Of a DNA stretch of 64,000 bases, positions 20,252-31,008 are shown piece by piece. The position numbers and the translations under genes are program-made. Location: the NCBI GenBank assembly GCA_958450325.1, contig OY288242.1, forward strand, positions 25,736,474 through 25,800,473, read 5' to 3'. The DNA comes from Agrostemma githago. Its lineage: Eukaryota; Streptophyta; Magnoliopsida; Caryophyllales; Caryophyllaceae. Numbering within the stretch: the first letter of the stretch is position 1; each line of letters starts with the position of its first letter. Below the pieces are notes generated by a model. It searched no databases, was not told the DNA's origin, and saw nothing but the letters and a program-made list of their open reading frames with translations.

Positions 20252-21225
20252 GTATGCTACAATCAGTCTTCGTTAATCTTCCAACTTGGATAGGCACTCC
20301 TAGGTAAGTGAAGGGGATAGTTCCTTCCTTAAATCCAGTAGCTGCAATCACGTCCTCTTTCATGCTGCTGTTAACTCCATTAAAATATACTTCGGTTTTA
20401 GTGTTATTCATCGTCAATCCAGACGCTTTGGAAAACGTGGAGAAGGCTCGCACTAAAAGCATGATGGATTGGCCATTTCCTTCACAGAACATTAAAAGGT
20501 CATCCGCAAACATGAGGTGATTTAGCTTCGTCTCTTTGCAAAGCGGATGGTACTGGAACGGCCAACGGGCAGAAGCGTAGTTGATCATTCGAGTAAGGTA
20601 ATCCATTCCAAGGGTAAAGAGTAGGGGCGATATGGGATCACTTTGTCTAAGACCCCGCTTCCCTCGGAAGTAACCGAAATTAGTGCCATTAAGGCTAAGG
20701 GAGTAGGAAGTATAGGTAATACACTTCATTACCTTTTGGACGAAGGATGGAGGCATTTTAAGACCCGTCATAATTTGTTCAATAAATCTCCATTCAATCG
20801 AGTCGTAGGCCTTTTGTAGGTTGATTTTGATAAGACATCTTGGCGACACCGCCTTCCGGTTGTACATTTGGACAATGTCTTGGCAAATGAGCACGTTTTC
20901 AACTATAGATCTTCCTTTCACGAAAGCGCTTTGGTTTTCCCCAATAATGTCCAGAAGGATATTTGACAGTCTGCTACATAGAGCCTTCGATATGATTTTA
21001 TATATTAGGCTGCAGCACGCAATAGGCCTGAAATGCGTAACAGAAGTTGGTCTTTCAAATTTCGGATTCAGCGTGATCGTAGTAGCATTAATCTGTCTCA
21101 AGAGCTTTCCATTTACAAAAAATTCTCGAACCGCTCTACAAATGTCGTCTCTGATTATTGGCCAGCTATCTTTAAAGAACGAACTCGAGTATCCATCTGG
21201 GCCCGGAGCTTTTTCATTTGGGATG
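20241..21225 (-). pseudogene. LINE ORF2 reverse transcriptase, 5' end cut by Ogre-C
   Basis: The LINE part of this frame begins at 21225 with NEKAPGPDGYSSSFF, the first RT motif of plant L1-type LINEs, and continues with FRPIACCSLIYKIISKAL, NQSAFVKGRSI, LRQSDPISPLLF and MFADDLLMF (the F-x-DD catalytic motif). In motif A the catalytic Asp is replaced: the sequence reads KINLQKAYDSIEW where the family has KxDL. That alone would inactivate it. The open frame runs on to 21413 only because the Ogre LTR happens to be open there. The endonuclease half must lie on the far side of Ogre-C. Confidence 0.88.
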
Positions 21226-22322
21226 TGTGGACATGACATAGGTCCACCCCGACGCGGCCACGCGCGGGTTTGGGGAGGCGAATGAATCTCCATATGAGAA
21301 TGGATCGAATTGAAATTTAAATCGAAGTGGAGTCGCCACCAAACTTTGTGGGAGTTTGGGCCCGTTCGAACCCACTCTATGTCGTAGTGGGTCATGTAAA
21401 AAATACGGCCCATTTCCGATGTCAGAGTTTATTGGGCTCGTCTCTTTGCATTGCGATACCGATACGGTCACTACCGGCTATCGTGTATAGAATGACTCTC
21501 GTGCGCCAACGGTTTCGGGTATCCGGAAACCGAGGTTCTGAGTAAGGGGTGAGGGTACGTGTTGGGAAGCCCACAAAGGACACCCAACCCCGCCTGCACA
21601 TTGGCGGCCTCTACTAAGATATCGAATGATTTTCTAATACGCGCGTTAGTCGAACAGGAAAATGTTATGCAAACAGTGTTTTCCCTAAGCATGTGAGAAA
21701 TTGAAAGGGTTTCTATGTCAATTTAATGCAACTAAAATTAACGTCAAAGTTGTATTTTAGCATGTGGGATCATTTTAGTACAATAAAATAAACGATGAAA
21801 AATCGACAAGAAAATAGCAAACTCGTTAGTAACGGTATAACGATTGATAAATTGAATAAAGATATAGATGCGATGAATGCATGATTTTGGAAAGTTTTAT
21901 ATGTCACGTGATGGATTAGGCATGTGTTGACTTAAGTCATGAGAAAAGGTTAACGAGACTCGAATGGTATTATAGGACTCACGGTTTGGCGTGATAAAGG
22001 GCCACTCGACCGAGTCATTGCGGGACTCGACCGAGTGGACCTCCAAAAAGGTCTTCTGTCCAGATTCCGTGACGGTACTCGACCGAGTTATGAGGGAACT
22101 CGACCGAGTGTGCGGCCACTCGAGCGAGTTATTGCAAAACTCGACCGAGTGGTTATCATGAAAGTATTCTGTCTCGTATTTTGGACCCTACTCGATCGAG
22201 TTATTGATCAACTCGGCCGAGTGCGTTGCCACTCGATCGAGTCATTGCGAGACTCGACCGAGTGGAGGTCGGAAAAGCATTCTGTTCTGGTTTTGGGGTG
22301 CCACTCGACCGAGTGGGCTAAG
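21226..22322 (-). repeat. Ogre-C 3' LTR, distal segment
   Basis: End of the LTR (ATGTCCACA on the minus strand at 21226) through the block shared with the other Ogre LTRs to a long palindrome array. Includes the first copy of the target duplication CTAAG (22318-22322). Confidence 0.85.
22004..22322. repeat. Long palindrome array, Ogre-C LTR (downstream of TATA)
   Basis: Eleven copies of ACTCG-NN-CGAGT (centre AC, AT, GC or GC-like variants) start at 22004, 22025, 22077, 22098, 22118, 22139, 22190, 22211, 22231, 22252 and 22303. Spacing is 21, 52, 21, 20, 21, 51, 21, 20, 21 and 51 bp. The twelfth copy is at 34633, 21 bp on once Tek-1 is removed. Confidence 0.95.
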
Positions 22323-25300
22323 TGTAACACCCCTGATTTTATAAAATTAAGTTAAATTAAAATTATGTTCGCATTTTTCATTTTTTTTACGATTTAACTC
22401 GTAATTCTTAAAAATTTTATAAAACGAATTTTTCGTTTAATCGTTTCAAACTTCTAAAATTCTATTTGACTCGGAAACTCTTCTTATATTTAAAACATAT
22501 TTTTATTTCTGTTTCGATTCATTTTATACATTTAATTTAATTCTTATCGAAAGTCTATTTCGACGATTTAGATTTTAAATTCTTTTTATTTATTTATATT
22601 TAAACTTGAATTTCTATTTTTGACTCGAAGCTAATTTATTTTAAAGTTTCGTCAAAATATTTAATACCTTTCCTCGAGAAATCAATTTAATTTACTTTCT
22701 CGAGGATTTATTATTTATCGGAAAATACTATTCTACCGTCTAATTATTTATTTCTATAAGCTTCATTTTCATCTCAAATATTTTATTTACTCATTTTATT
22801 TGACGGCCCGATTATTTATTAGTTTTATCGAGTCGTTTTTTATTCAACTCGTGAGTCAGTCAACTTCGTTACGGAATTCGTTTCCTAACCCGATTCATTT
22901 TATTAATCCGTTTTTTTTCTTACTTTGCTGATTCATCAACCACTTGATTCATCCCTTTGCTATTATTTCATACACCCCCCCTTGTCGGTTTGTTTCCCCA
23001 CTTGTTGAGTGTGCTTCCCTTCATTTTCTTCCATCGCTACGTCCATCTTCCCTACATGCACACCTCTTCGTTCCCCTTCAGTTTTCTTCTTCTTCTTTTC
23101 TCCTTAAACCTGCACCGCAATCTCCATCTTTCGGCCTTGGTCGACCTTCATTTTACGCTCCTTTCAGCAATCAATTTAATTTGCTGTTTCCCTTGCGCTG
23201 TTGCTGTCCGTTTTTAAGTCGATTCGTGAAGGTAATATCCGTTCCTTTCCCTCTTAGTTCCTTCGTTCCTCCTTCTTCTTTTTCGTTTTGTCCTTTCCTT
23301 CTTTGTTTTTTTTGCTGCGATACGATTCGTATCGTGTCGTTTCGTCGTCACCGTCTGCTGTTGGTTTATGCTGTTCTGTATCTCGATTTCCCTTCTCTGT
23401 TTCTGCGGTATGCTGTTGTTGTTGCTGCGTTTACTATTCTACGGTTGTGCGTATTGCTGTTGTCTGTTCTGTTCTTTCTTCTGCGCGTGCTGCTGCTTCT
23501 TTCTTCTGCATTCTGCTGCGGTTGTCTGCTGTCGTCTTTGCTGTTTGTGTTGTGCGTTTATTGATTCTATTTTTGGTCCACTTATCCTCTATGTCCGCAT
23601 CTTCTATCATCCCTACACGTCTCTGTTTCAGCATCGACTTCTTGCATTGATTTCGTTCGTTCCTCTATCCCTCTTCTTATTATTTTCTTCTTTTCTTCTT
23701 CTTACACTATTTTGTTGCTGCGGTTGCTGATCGGTGCTGTTGTTACTGTCGTGGTTGCTGATCGGTGCTGTTGTTACTGTCGTGGTTGCTGCTGCTTTGC
23801 TCGGTTCCGATATTCTTTGCGGTGTGGTCATGTGTTTCGTGGCTTTTGTTTGCATTTGTGTTGATGGTGCCTGTTTTACGTTCTTCTTCTCCTTCCATTA
23901 TCATTTTTTTTGCCAGCCTATCATCGGTCTCAATATCGTTCTCAGTTTCGGATCCTTTTATGCCTAGTTTTGATATAGATCTCTTCTTCCTCTTTGTTTT
24001 CCCTTGTCACGTTTCCGTGTCATCTCTAGTTTTTCCTACTTTCTCTTATCCCGACTCCTTTTTATTTTTAATTTTTTTTTTCGTGTCCACGTGTTTCGGA
24101 GCCGTTAGAGTCTCAAGCTTCTGGTGGAACAAGGGTCGGAAGGATCAAGCTTGGTCAGGTAGATGGAAGGACAAGTGCGTGATCGATTCGCCGGTGACCT
24201 AAGGTAACTTTAGGACGTTACTCGATTTTATATCGTATGTCTGAGTAGTAGTAGTATGTAGTAAATATTTTAACTTCAGTTTTTCTAATTTAGCTATTTA
24301 TTATTGTAACACCCCAGATTTTATAAATTAAATAAATTTGAAAATTATGTTCGTATTTTTATTTTTACGATTTAACTCGTAATTCTTAAAAATTTTATAA
24401 AACGAATTTATCATTTAATCGCTTCAAAGTTCTAAAATTCTATTTGTCTCGGAAACTTTTCTCATATTTAAAACATATTTTTATTTCTATTTTGATTTAT
24501 TTTATATGTTTAATTTAATTCTTATCAAAAAATTATTTCGACGATTTAAATTCTAAATTCTTTTATTTATTTATATTTAAGCTTGATTTTTCTATTTTTT
24601 TCGGCTCGAAGATCATTTATTTTAATTTTGGTCAAAATATTTATTTCCTTTCCTCGAGAAATCAATTTAATTCACCTTATCAAAAATTTATTATTTATCG
24701 GGAAGTACTATTTGATCGTCTAATTATTTATTTCTATAAACTTCATTTTCGTCTCGGATAATTACCTATGTCTCGAGAAACGTTTATTTTACTCATTTTA
24801 TTATTATTCTGTCCAATTACTTATTAATTTTATTGACTCGTTTTAATTCAACTCTTGGGTCGGTCGACTTATCGTTACGGAATTCATACTTCTAACCCGA
24901 TTCATTTAATTATACATGATTCTTTTCCCTTTCCCTTCTTTGTCGGTTCCTTGAACTTGAGTGATGACTCATTGCCTCTTCAATTTTTTTGTGACTCATC
25001 CCACTGTTTAACGTTCATTCTTCCCCCTTCTCTTTTTTATTTTTTTTGACCACCGCTTCAAATCCCCCCCCCCCGGTTATCTTTGGTTCACCTCCTCTCT
25101 TCGTGCGCCTCTCTTCTTTATTCTTCATTCTCCTTCAGCAATCACCATCACCTGCACCATCTTTATCCTTTGTTTTCCTCTTTTTCTTCGTCCTTTTTGC
25201 TGCTGTTTGGTGCATTTTATGCTGCTGCTGCTGCGGCGTTCGGTTGCCGTGTTGTTGCCTGAGTTCGCTGCTGCTGCTATCCTGTTGGTCTTGATTCCTG

Positions 25301-28175
25301 TTGCGTTTGTTCCTTCGGTTTCCTTTCTCGTATTCTAAAGGGTAACTCCTTTCCCCTTCTTCTTCTTTTTCGTTCTTCTTCCTGTACGTTTTGTTGCTGC
25401 TACGTCTTCCTGCTGTTGGTCTGTTGTTGCTGTTTTGTTTCGGTTCAATTATTGATGTCTGTGTGGGCTGTTCCTGCTGCTCTTTCATTTTGTTGCCTAT
25501 GCTGCTGGTTTGTTCTTACGGCTGCCTGCTGCTGTTTTTTCCTTCTTCTCTTCTTTTTCATCTTTTGTGTTGGTTTGTGTCGCTGCGTTCTGCTGTGGCT
25601 ATTGCCTCCTGCTGCTCTTCATCCTTCAGTTTCTCTCCGTTCGATTCTATTATATTGGTTGGTTTCATTCGTCCCCGGTTTGCGTGTCTTCTGCTGTTAC
25701 TCGTTGGTTTGTGTCAATCAGCCTTCGAATTTTCGTCTTTTGTTGCTGCGGCCTGTTGTTTTATGCTGCCGCTGCATCTGATTTTCCGTTTCTTCTTCTT
25801 CTTTCTGTTGATGCGGCTGCTGTTTCGTCCTATTCGTTTTGCCTTTCGCTGTTCTGTCTTAATCTGTTTTGTCGTAGATGTTTTTCGTAATTGTTGTTGG
25901 TGTTGTTTGGCTGCTGCTGCGGTCCATGTCCTCGGCTGCTGCCCTTTTGTTGCTACTTTTGCTGGATTATCGTCATCGAGTCTTCTTTCTTCCCCGATTT
26001 CTTTCGTGGTTGTGTTGTGAGTTGTCCTACTGTGTTTTCTTGTGTGGGCAGGCGGTTTTCAAGCCCTTATTTACGTATCTGATTCATTTTGCTGCTGTTA
26101 TTTCTCTTCTCGCAGCTCCTGTTTATCGTGTCCTACTCTACGATCATCTTTATATCCTTTCTTCAAATCGTGTTTCCCTGTTTGTTCGTATTTCATTGCT
26201 CCGTTTCCCAACTCTATTCATTTCCAACTTTCTTTGATTCCAATTCCATTGTTTCCGTTTCTTTGTGTCTCGGATTCCGTTGGAGCCTCGAAGTTCTCTT
26301 GTAAGGCAAGTAGCAAAGCGATCGGAGCTTGGACAAAAGGGTTGAAGGAAGTGCATTGACGATTTTTATGCCAAAGGTAACTTTAGGATGTTACTCGATT
26401 TTATATCGTATGTTTGAGTAGTAGTATGTAGTAAATATTTTAACTTCGGTTTTCTATTTTATTTTAGCTATTTATTATTGCTAAATTATATTAATTTTAA
26501 ATCGTACGTCTTATAAATATTTTACAAGTTTCCGATATCGTTTTATGAATCGTTAGTAATTTAATTATTTACGATCGTTATAATATTTTGTTGGTTATCG
26601 TGACACTAGTGACTAAATAATATCGATTTCATATTTTCGTCATATTTCGTTAATTTCTAAATTTTAACTCAAAATCTTATTTTCGTATTATAATCGAGAT
26701 TCATATACTTGTTTAATAAATTAATTTTCGTTTTACGATTTATACTAATAAATGAGAAAATAGTCGATTTAGTTTTAAATACATTTTAGTCGGGACTATT
26801 TTCACTAATAATTTCCTATTTGTTTCTGATTGACTATTTTTATTAAAATTTATATTATTTATAAATCAAAGCTATTTCTTAAAAATAATTTGAAACCTTT
26901 ATAAAATTCATTTCATTTATAGAACTCGTGGACTCAATTAAGTTTGATATCGTTTTTCTTAAAATATCTCTTTCCTAAGATTTATTGTTTTAACTCGATT
27001 TTCTAATTATTTATAAAAAATACTAAACATTGACTTATTATACTTTATTTATATTTTGGGTAACGAATTTAGAAATATATAAAAGTTACGATAACAACGA
27101 TAATAATAAAACGCTAATTTCGTTAGAAATGATGTTTCTATATATTTCACTAATTTTAATAATTTGCGTATTTTCTATAAGACTATTTCTATTTTAAGTA
27201 AGTTTCTAAAATTAGTAAGTTTCTATTTATAGAAAGTTTCCCTTTTAATATAAAATGGTTATTCCTTTTATCCATATCATTTATATTGATTATATTTACT
27301 TTTGATAATCGATAATGACTGTTTTGGAGTTATGGATTGAGGACAAGTGTATGGGTAGAGTAATACAGTCTAGGGTATACGTTTTGCCATCAACTATAAA
27401 GCTGGTGTGTCTATGTTGAGACGCATTGGTCGTTGAACTGAGCATGGTTTGTGTTCAGGAGTGTGTATATTTTGACCTTAAACTTAGATATCGCATCGTG
27501 TAAGTCGCCGTCGGGTTGAACTGGATTACGGTTGGTGTCCAGGAGGGGTGTACATTACTTAAGCCAGGACCTCGCTGCACGCAGTCCTGTTATAGTTGAG
27601 TTGCCTAGTTAGAGACCGAAGTCTAATTTGTTTTGACTAAGTTCTCGAAGCTAGTTTGAGTATTATCCTAGTGAAAGTCTATTCCGTTGCACTGATTAAT
27701 TTCCATAACGCCATTTTTTTTAATATTATTATTATCGATTGATATTGACTTGCAGGTTTGCAAACGCTTTAAGTTTCACTGAAAACTTATTTTTATTATA
27801 TCGTTTTAATGTTTTCTCATTTTAATTATTTTGATATAGTAATACTATTATTTTTCCATATGATATAATATGGCTGGGAGAACGTTTGAGTTACTCCCCA
27901 CTGACGTGGCTGTTATGTTTGTAACATGACAGGTATTTGCTGCTGGGTTTTGGGTGTGAGCTAGCGAGTAGCGTGGATCCTACTCTTTTTTATTCATGTA
28001 ATTTATGGATTAGTATAACCCGTTTGGAGAATTTTCTATTTAGCCCTTTTGTAAAAAGTGGCCTTTGTATTGGCTTAACATTTCTTTTAATAAGATATAG
28101 TTTCTCAGTGTGTTTTAATCCCAACTCTACAGTGTTTCCGCCACTGTATTGCGTTAGAATTTCTGGGGGATTACA
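22323..28175 (+). repeat. 5' LTR of Tek-1 (5853 bp, mosaic)
   Basis: Ends TTACA at 28175 before the primer site. It is 2.2 kb longer than the 3' LTR because a second LTR start (TGTAACACCCC) occurs inside it at 24305. Segment 22323-24304 closely matches the first 1.9 kb of the 3' LTR; the part from about 27300 matches its end closely; 24305 to about 26490 is a clearly diverged version of the first segment. The pyrimidine-rich 22940-24200 and 24900-26360 parts give long but meaningless Leu/Phe/Cys-rich open frames. Confidence 0.8.
24305..26490 (+). repeat. Diverged extra LTR segment inside Tek-1 5' LTR
   Basis: Begins with a complete LTR start and ends at a repeated GCTATTTATTAT word that also precedes it (about 24292-24303 and 26467-26478). 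It aligns with 22323-24304 from end to end but with many differences, so it comes from a related, not identical, family member. Confidence 0.75.
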
Positions 28176-31008
28176 GTTGGTATTATAGCATTGTTGCTCC
28201 CGACGCTTACACTTGATTTTAGGAAAAACACCAGTAAATGATTTGAACATTAAAAGAATATTAGTGGGAGATGGGTAGAAACAAAGTAAGGACTTAATTG
28301 TTGGGCTTACATGTTTCTGTAACTCAATGACTAGCATTGAATATTTGTTTCATTTATCGAGAAGAAGATGATAGAACAAGATGTTGATAAGATGCTGCTC
28401 CAAATCGGGACAAGACCTGCTCAGAACTCTCAACACCTGCTGATTCAAGTGGACAACTTTGTGTTACAAGGAAGATACAATGGTGACCTTTCAGCTCAGA
28501 TTTAGTTCGCTCAAGCTACAAGCTAGATGATAAAGAGTTGATTCTTGTTCCATGATGTTGCAGTAAATCCAGATGGAGCGACCCAAGACTTGTGTGTTCG
28601 TTCCCTACGAGATGATGAAGATACCCCGCGAATTCCTTTGTGAACCTTAGAGGTCCGAAGATTCTCCTCTCTTTTTAAATCTTACTTGTTTAGGGTCATT
28701 GATTCTTTTTTCTCATGCCTCTACTTCTTCTAATACTTCTCTTATAATTTCGTCTTCATTCCTGTGATAAATCTTCGAATAATTTTCCTACTTTACCATC
28801 TTTCCTCTTGAGATTCTTGGTTTGACCGAATTCCGTTCCAGCGAACCCCGTGGAAAGTTATAAATGTTTGAGGTTTAGTAAACCCTTGTTACCTGGTTTT
28901 GAGGATTGTGAGTCTACCCTGTCTTCCAAGCAAGTAAGAATTTGTGAGGATTGATTTGAATGGTATTATATAGATTAATGGTATTAGGTTGATACTTTAA
29001 ACACTGAACCTTGGGTTATAGGTTACTTTGATTATTCTGGAGTACTTAGAGTTGAATATATTTTGGAGTAGTGAGAGTATGTCATATTTGATGATTACCT
29101 AACACCTAGCCTAGAACCGAACTAAGTGTAACTGATAATGTCACTTTGGAATTCTTACCTAATGCTTATTTGATGGATGCATCGTGAATATTTGGGATCG
29201 TTGGTGGTGGTACCATTAAAGGTTTTCATTAATGTCGTTAGAAATTTTGGTTGACATAGATTACCCGTATTTCTTATGGATTAGAAAGTTGATAGTTGTT
29301 TAAGGTTGTAACCTACGAACTTTGGAGTTGAGTGATCTAACTTGGAGGAATTATTCTTAACCTTGAAGAAGAGAACTATCATACACAATCACAATTTGGT
29401 TTTACTGTGTTGTTTTGAGGAACACCTTGATGCCAATCATTTTAATAGAATTTACCGTTCAGAACTCTTTGACTAGCGAGATTGTGACTTTGTTGAGTTA
29501 TTTAACATATTATGGTCGCCTTGTTGGAATTAGACATTTCATGAACTTGTCGAAAACCTTAGTTGAATGACGTGTTTTGAAGGTATGAATGTTTGCGCCA
29601 TTACCTATAGGTTTGAGTGTGTTTGAGGATTCGTTGTATTTTTCCAACTTCCGTGCTTATGACATTGTAAATATGTCGGTGATCATTTTTGAGAATTTTG
29701 TACCCGAACATTGTTAAATTGGTGGATCTTGTTTAGTGTTCCTTACTCGAGAAATTTGGAGTATACTTCGAGTTCGAACCTTATGAACTTTGGATTTAGG
29801 AACATTATCGATTGCGAGTTTGGGTGTGTTTTGATGACCGTTGGAATTTTATTTGATGAGATTAGATTGTAAAACATTTGTGGATTAGTATCGTGTCGTT
29901 TGAACGATTGGATAATCACGCAAGACATTTTTGAACTTTGTGACTGAGTAGAACCACCTAGCGCCTAATTTTGGACTTAACGTTATTTGATGGTAATTAG
30001 GAACCCGTGTTGTGGGAGTCGTACCGGGAATCTCGAGATGGTTAACTTCTTCTGTAATTCCTTAAGAGCTCCGTTTGACTCTCAATTTCGTTCCTCCCCT
30101 TAATTTTTCTTAAATCCTGTTACTTCTTCTTCGGCCAATCCCTTTAACTTCTTTATCGGGTTTGAAAATTTCTGTTTCGATTTGTCGTTGACCTTGACTC
30201 TATTTATCCATTTACCTTTTTCGCCGAACTTATGTTATGAAACGTTTAACTAATCTACAAATTTTGATTTTCATGAAATTTTAACATTTTGAGTTATAAA
30301 TTTAAAAACTTTGTATTTCGTTTTTGTTTTATTTTGGTCATGTTTCAAAAGGGTCTTAATAATTTATTTTAAAGTATTTCAAAATTGTTTCAAATTTCTA
30401 TTTTCAAGCGTTTGAATTTTAAGAAAACTTTCATAATTTCTAATATTTTGATTTCTATGAGATTATTAGGTAAAACGATTTAAAATTTTCGAAAAAAAGC
30501 TGTCTTAAGTTTCAGTTTATTTGCCAGTAGACTTTAAACTTGTTGAAAATGTTTGACGACTGGTTCTATTTTTACTTACTAACAACAAAATTTGATTTCT
30601 CGGAACTAAAATTTTGTTTTGTCTTAAAACAAAGTATTGTCGAATTTCTTAATTAAAACGTTTTATTGTTGTTTTGAAAATATTTGGGTACCTTTCACTC
30701 TCGAGTTCGTTTACAAATATTATATATCATCATTATATTATAAAATAATTTTTAACTTGCGATTTTATTGATTTTAATGATTTTAAAGTTTAGGAATTGA
30801 GCCCAACTCTTCTTGAAATAAATTTTGTCTTCGATTTCGATTTCATATCACGTTGAAGTTCGTTGTAAATTTTTTTTTTTTTTACAAACCGAGATTGTGA
30901 TGCGAGTTAAGCATTCTCATTTTCTTCAAATGATATAATTTTGTTTTCCATTCTATCCTTATCTTTTTATAAGTTTCGAGGACGAAACTTCTTTTTAGTG
31001 GGGAAGAT
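28176..31008 (+). other. Internal region of Tek-1 (no gag-pol)
   Basis: Starts with a primer-site remnant TTGGTATTATAGC (28177-28189; the usual tRNA-Met type is TTGGTATCAGAGC) and ends with the polypurine tract GTGGGGAAGAT (30998-31008). Stops are dense in all frames. GAGGACGAAAC near 30978 corresponds to the end of the chromovirus pol gene. The rest looks like non-coding filler. Confidence 0.7.

Noticed and set aside
22004..22322. CRISPR-like look of regularly spaced palindromes
   Set aside because: The spacers are short and similar to each other, the context is plant retrotransposons, and no cas genes exist.
22944..23564. Long Leu/Phe/Cys/Ser-rich open frames (also 25391-26020, 31626-32252, 38723-39205 minus)
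   Set aside because: They come from pyrimidine-rich LTR sequence (TTC/CTT/TGC words). Several frames are open at once, no domain is visible, and frames differ between LTR copies.
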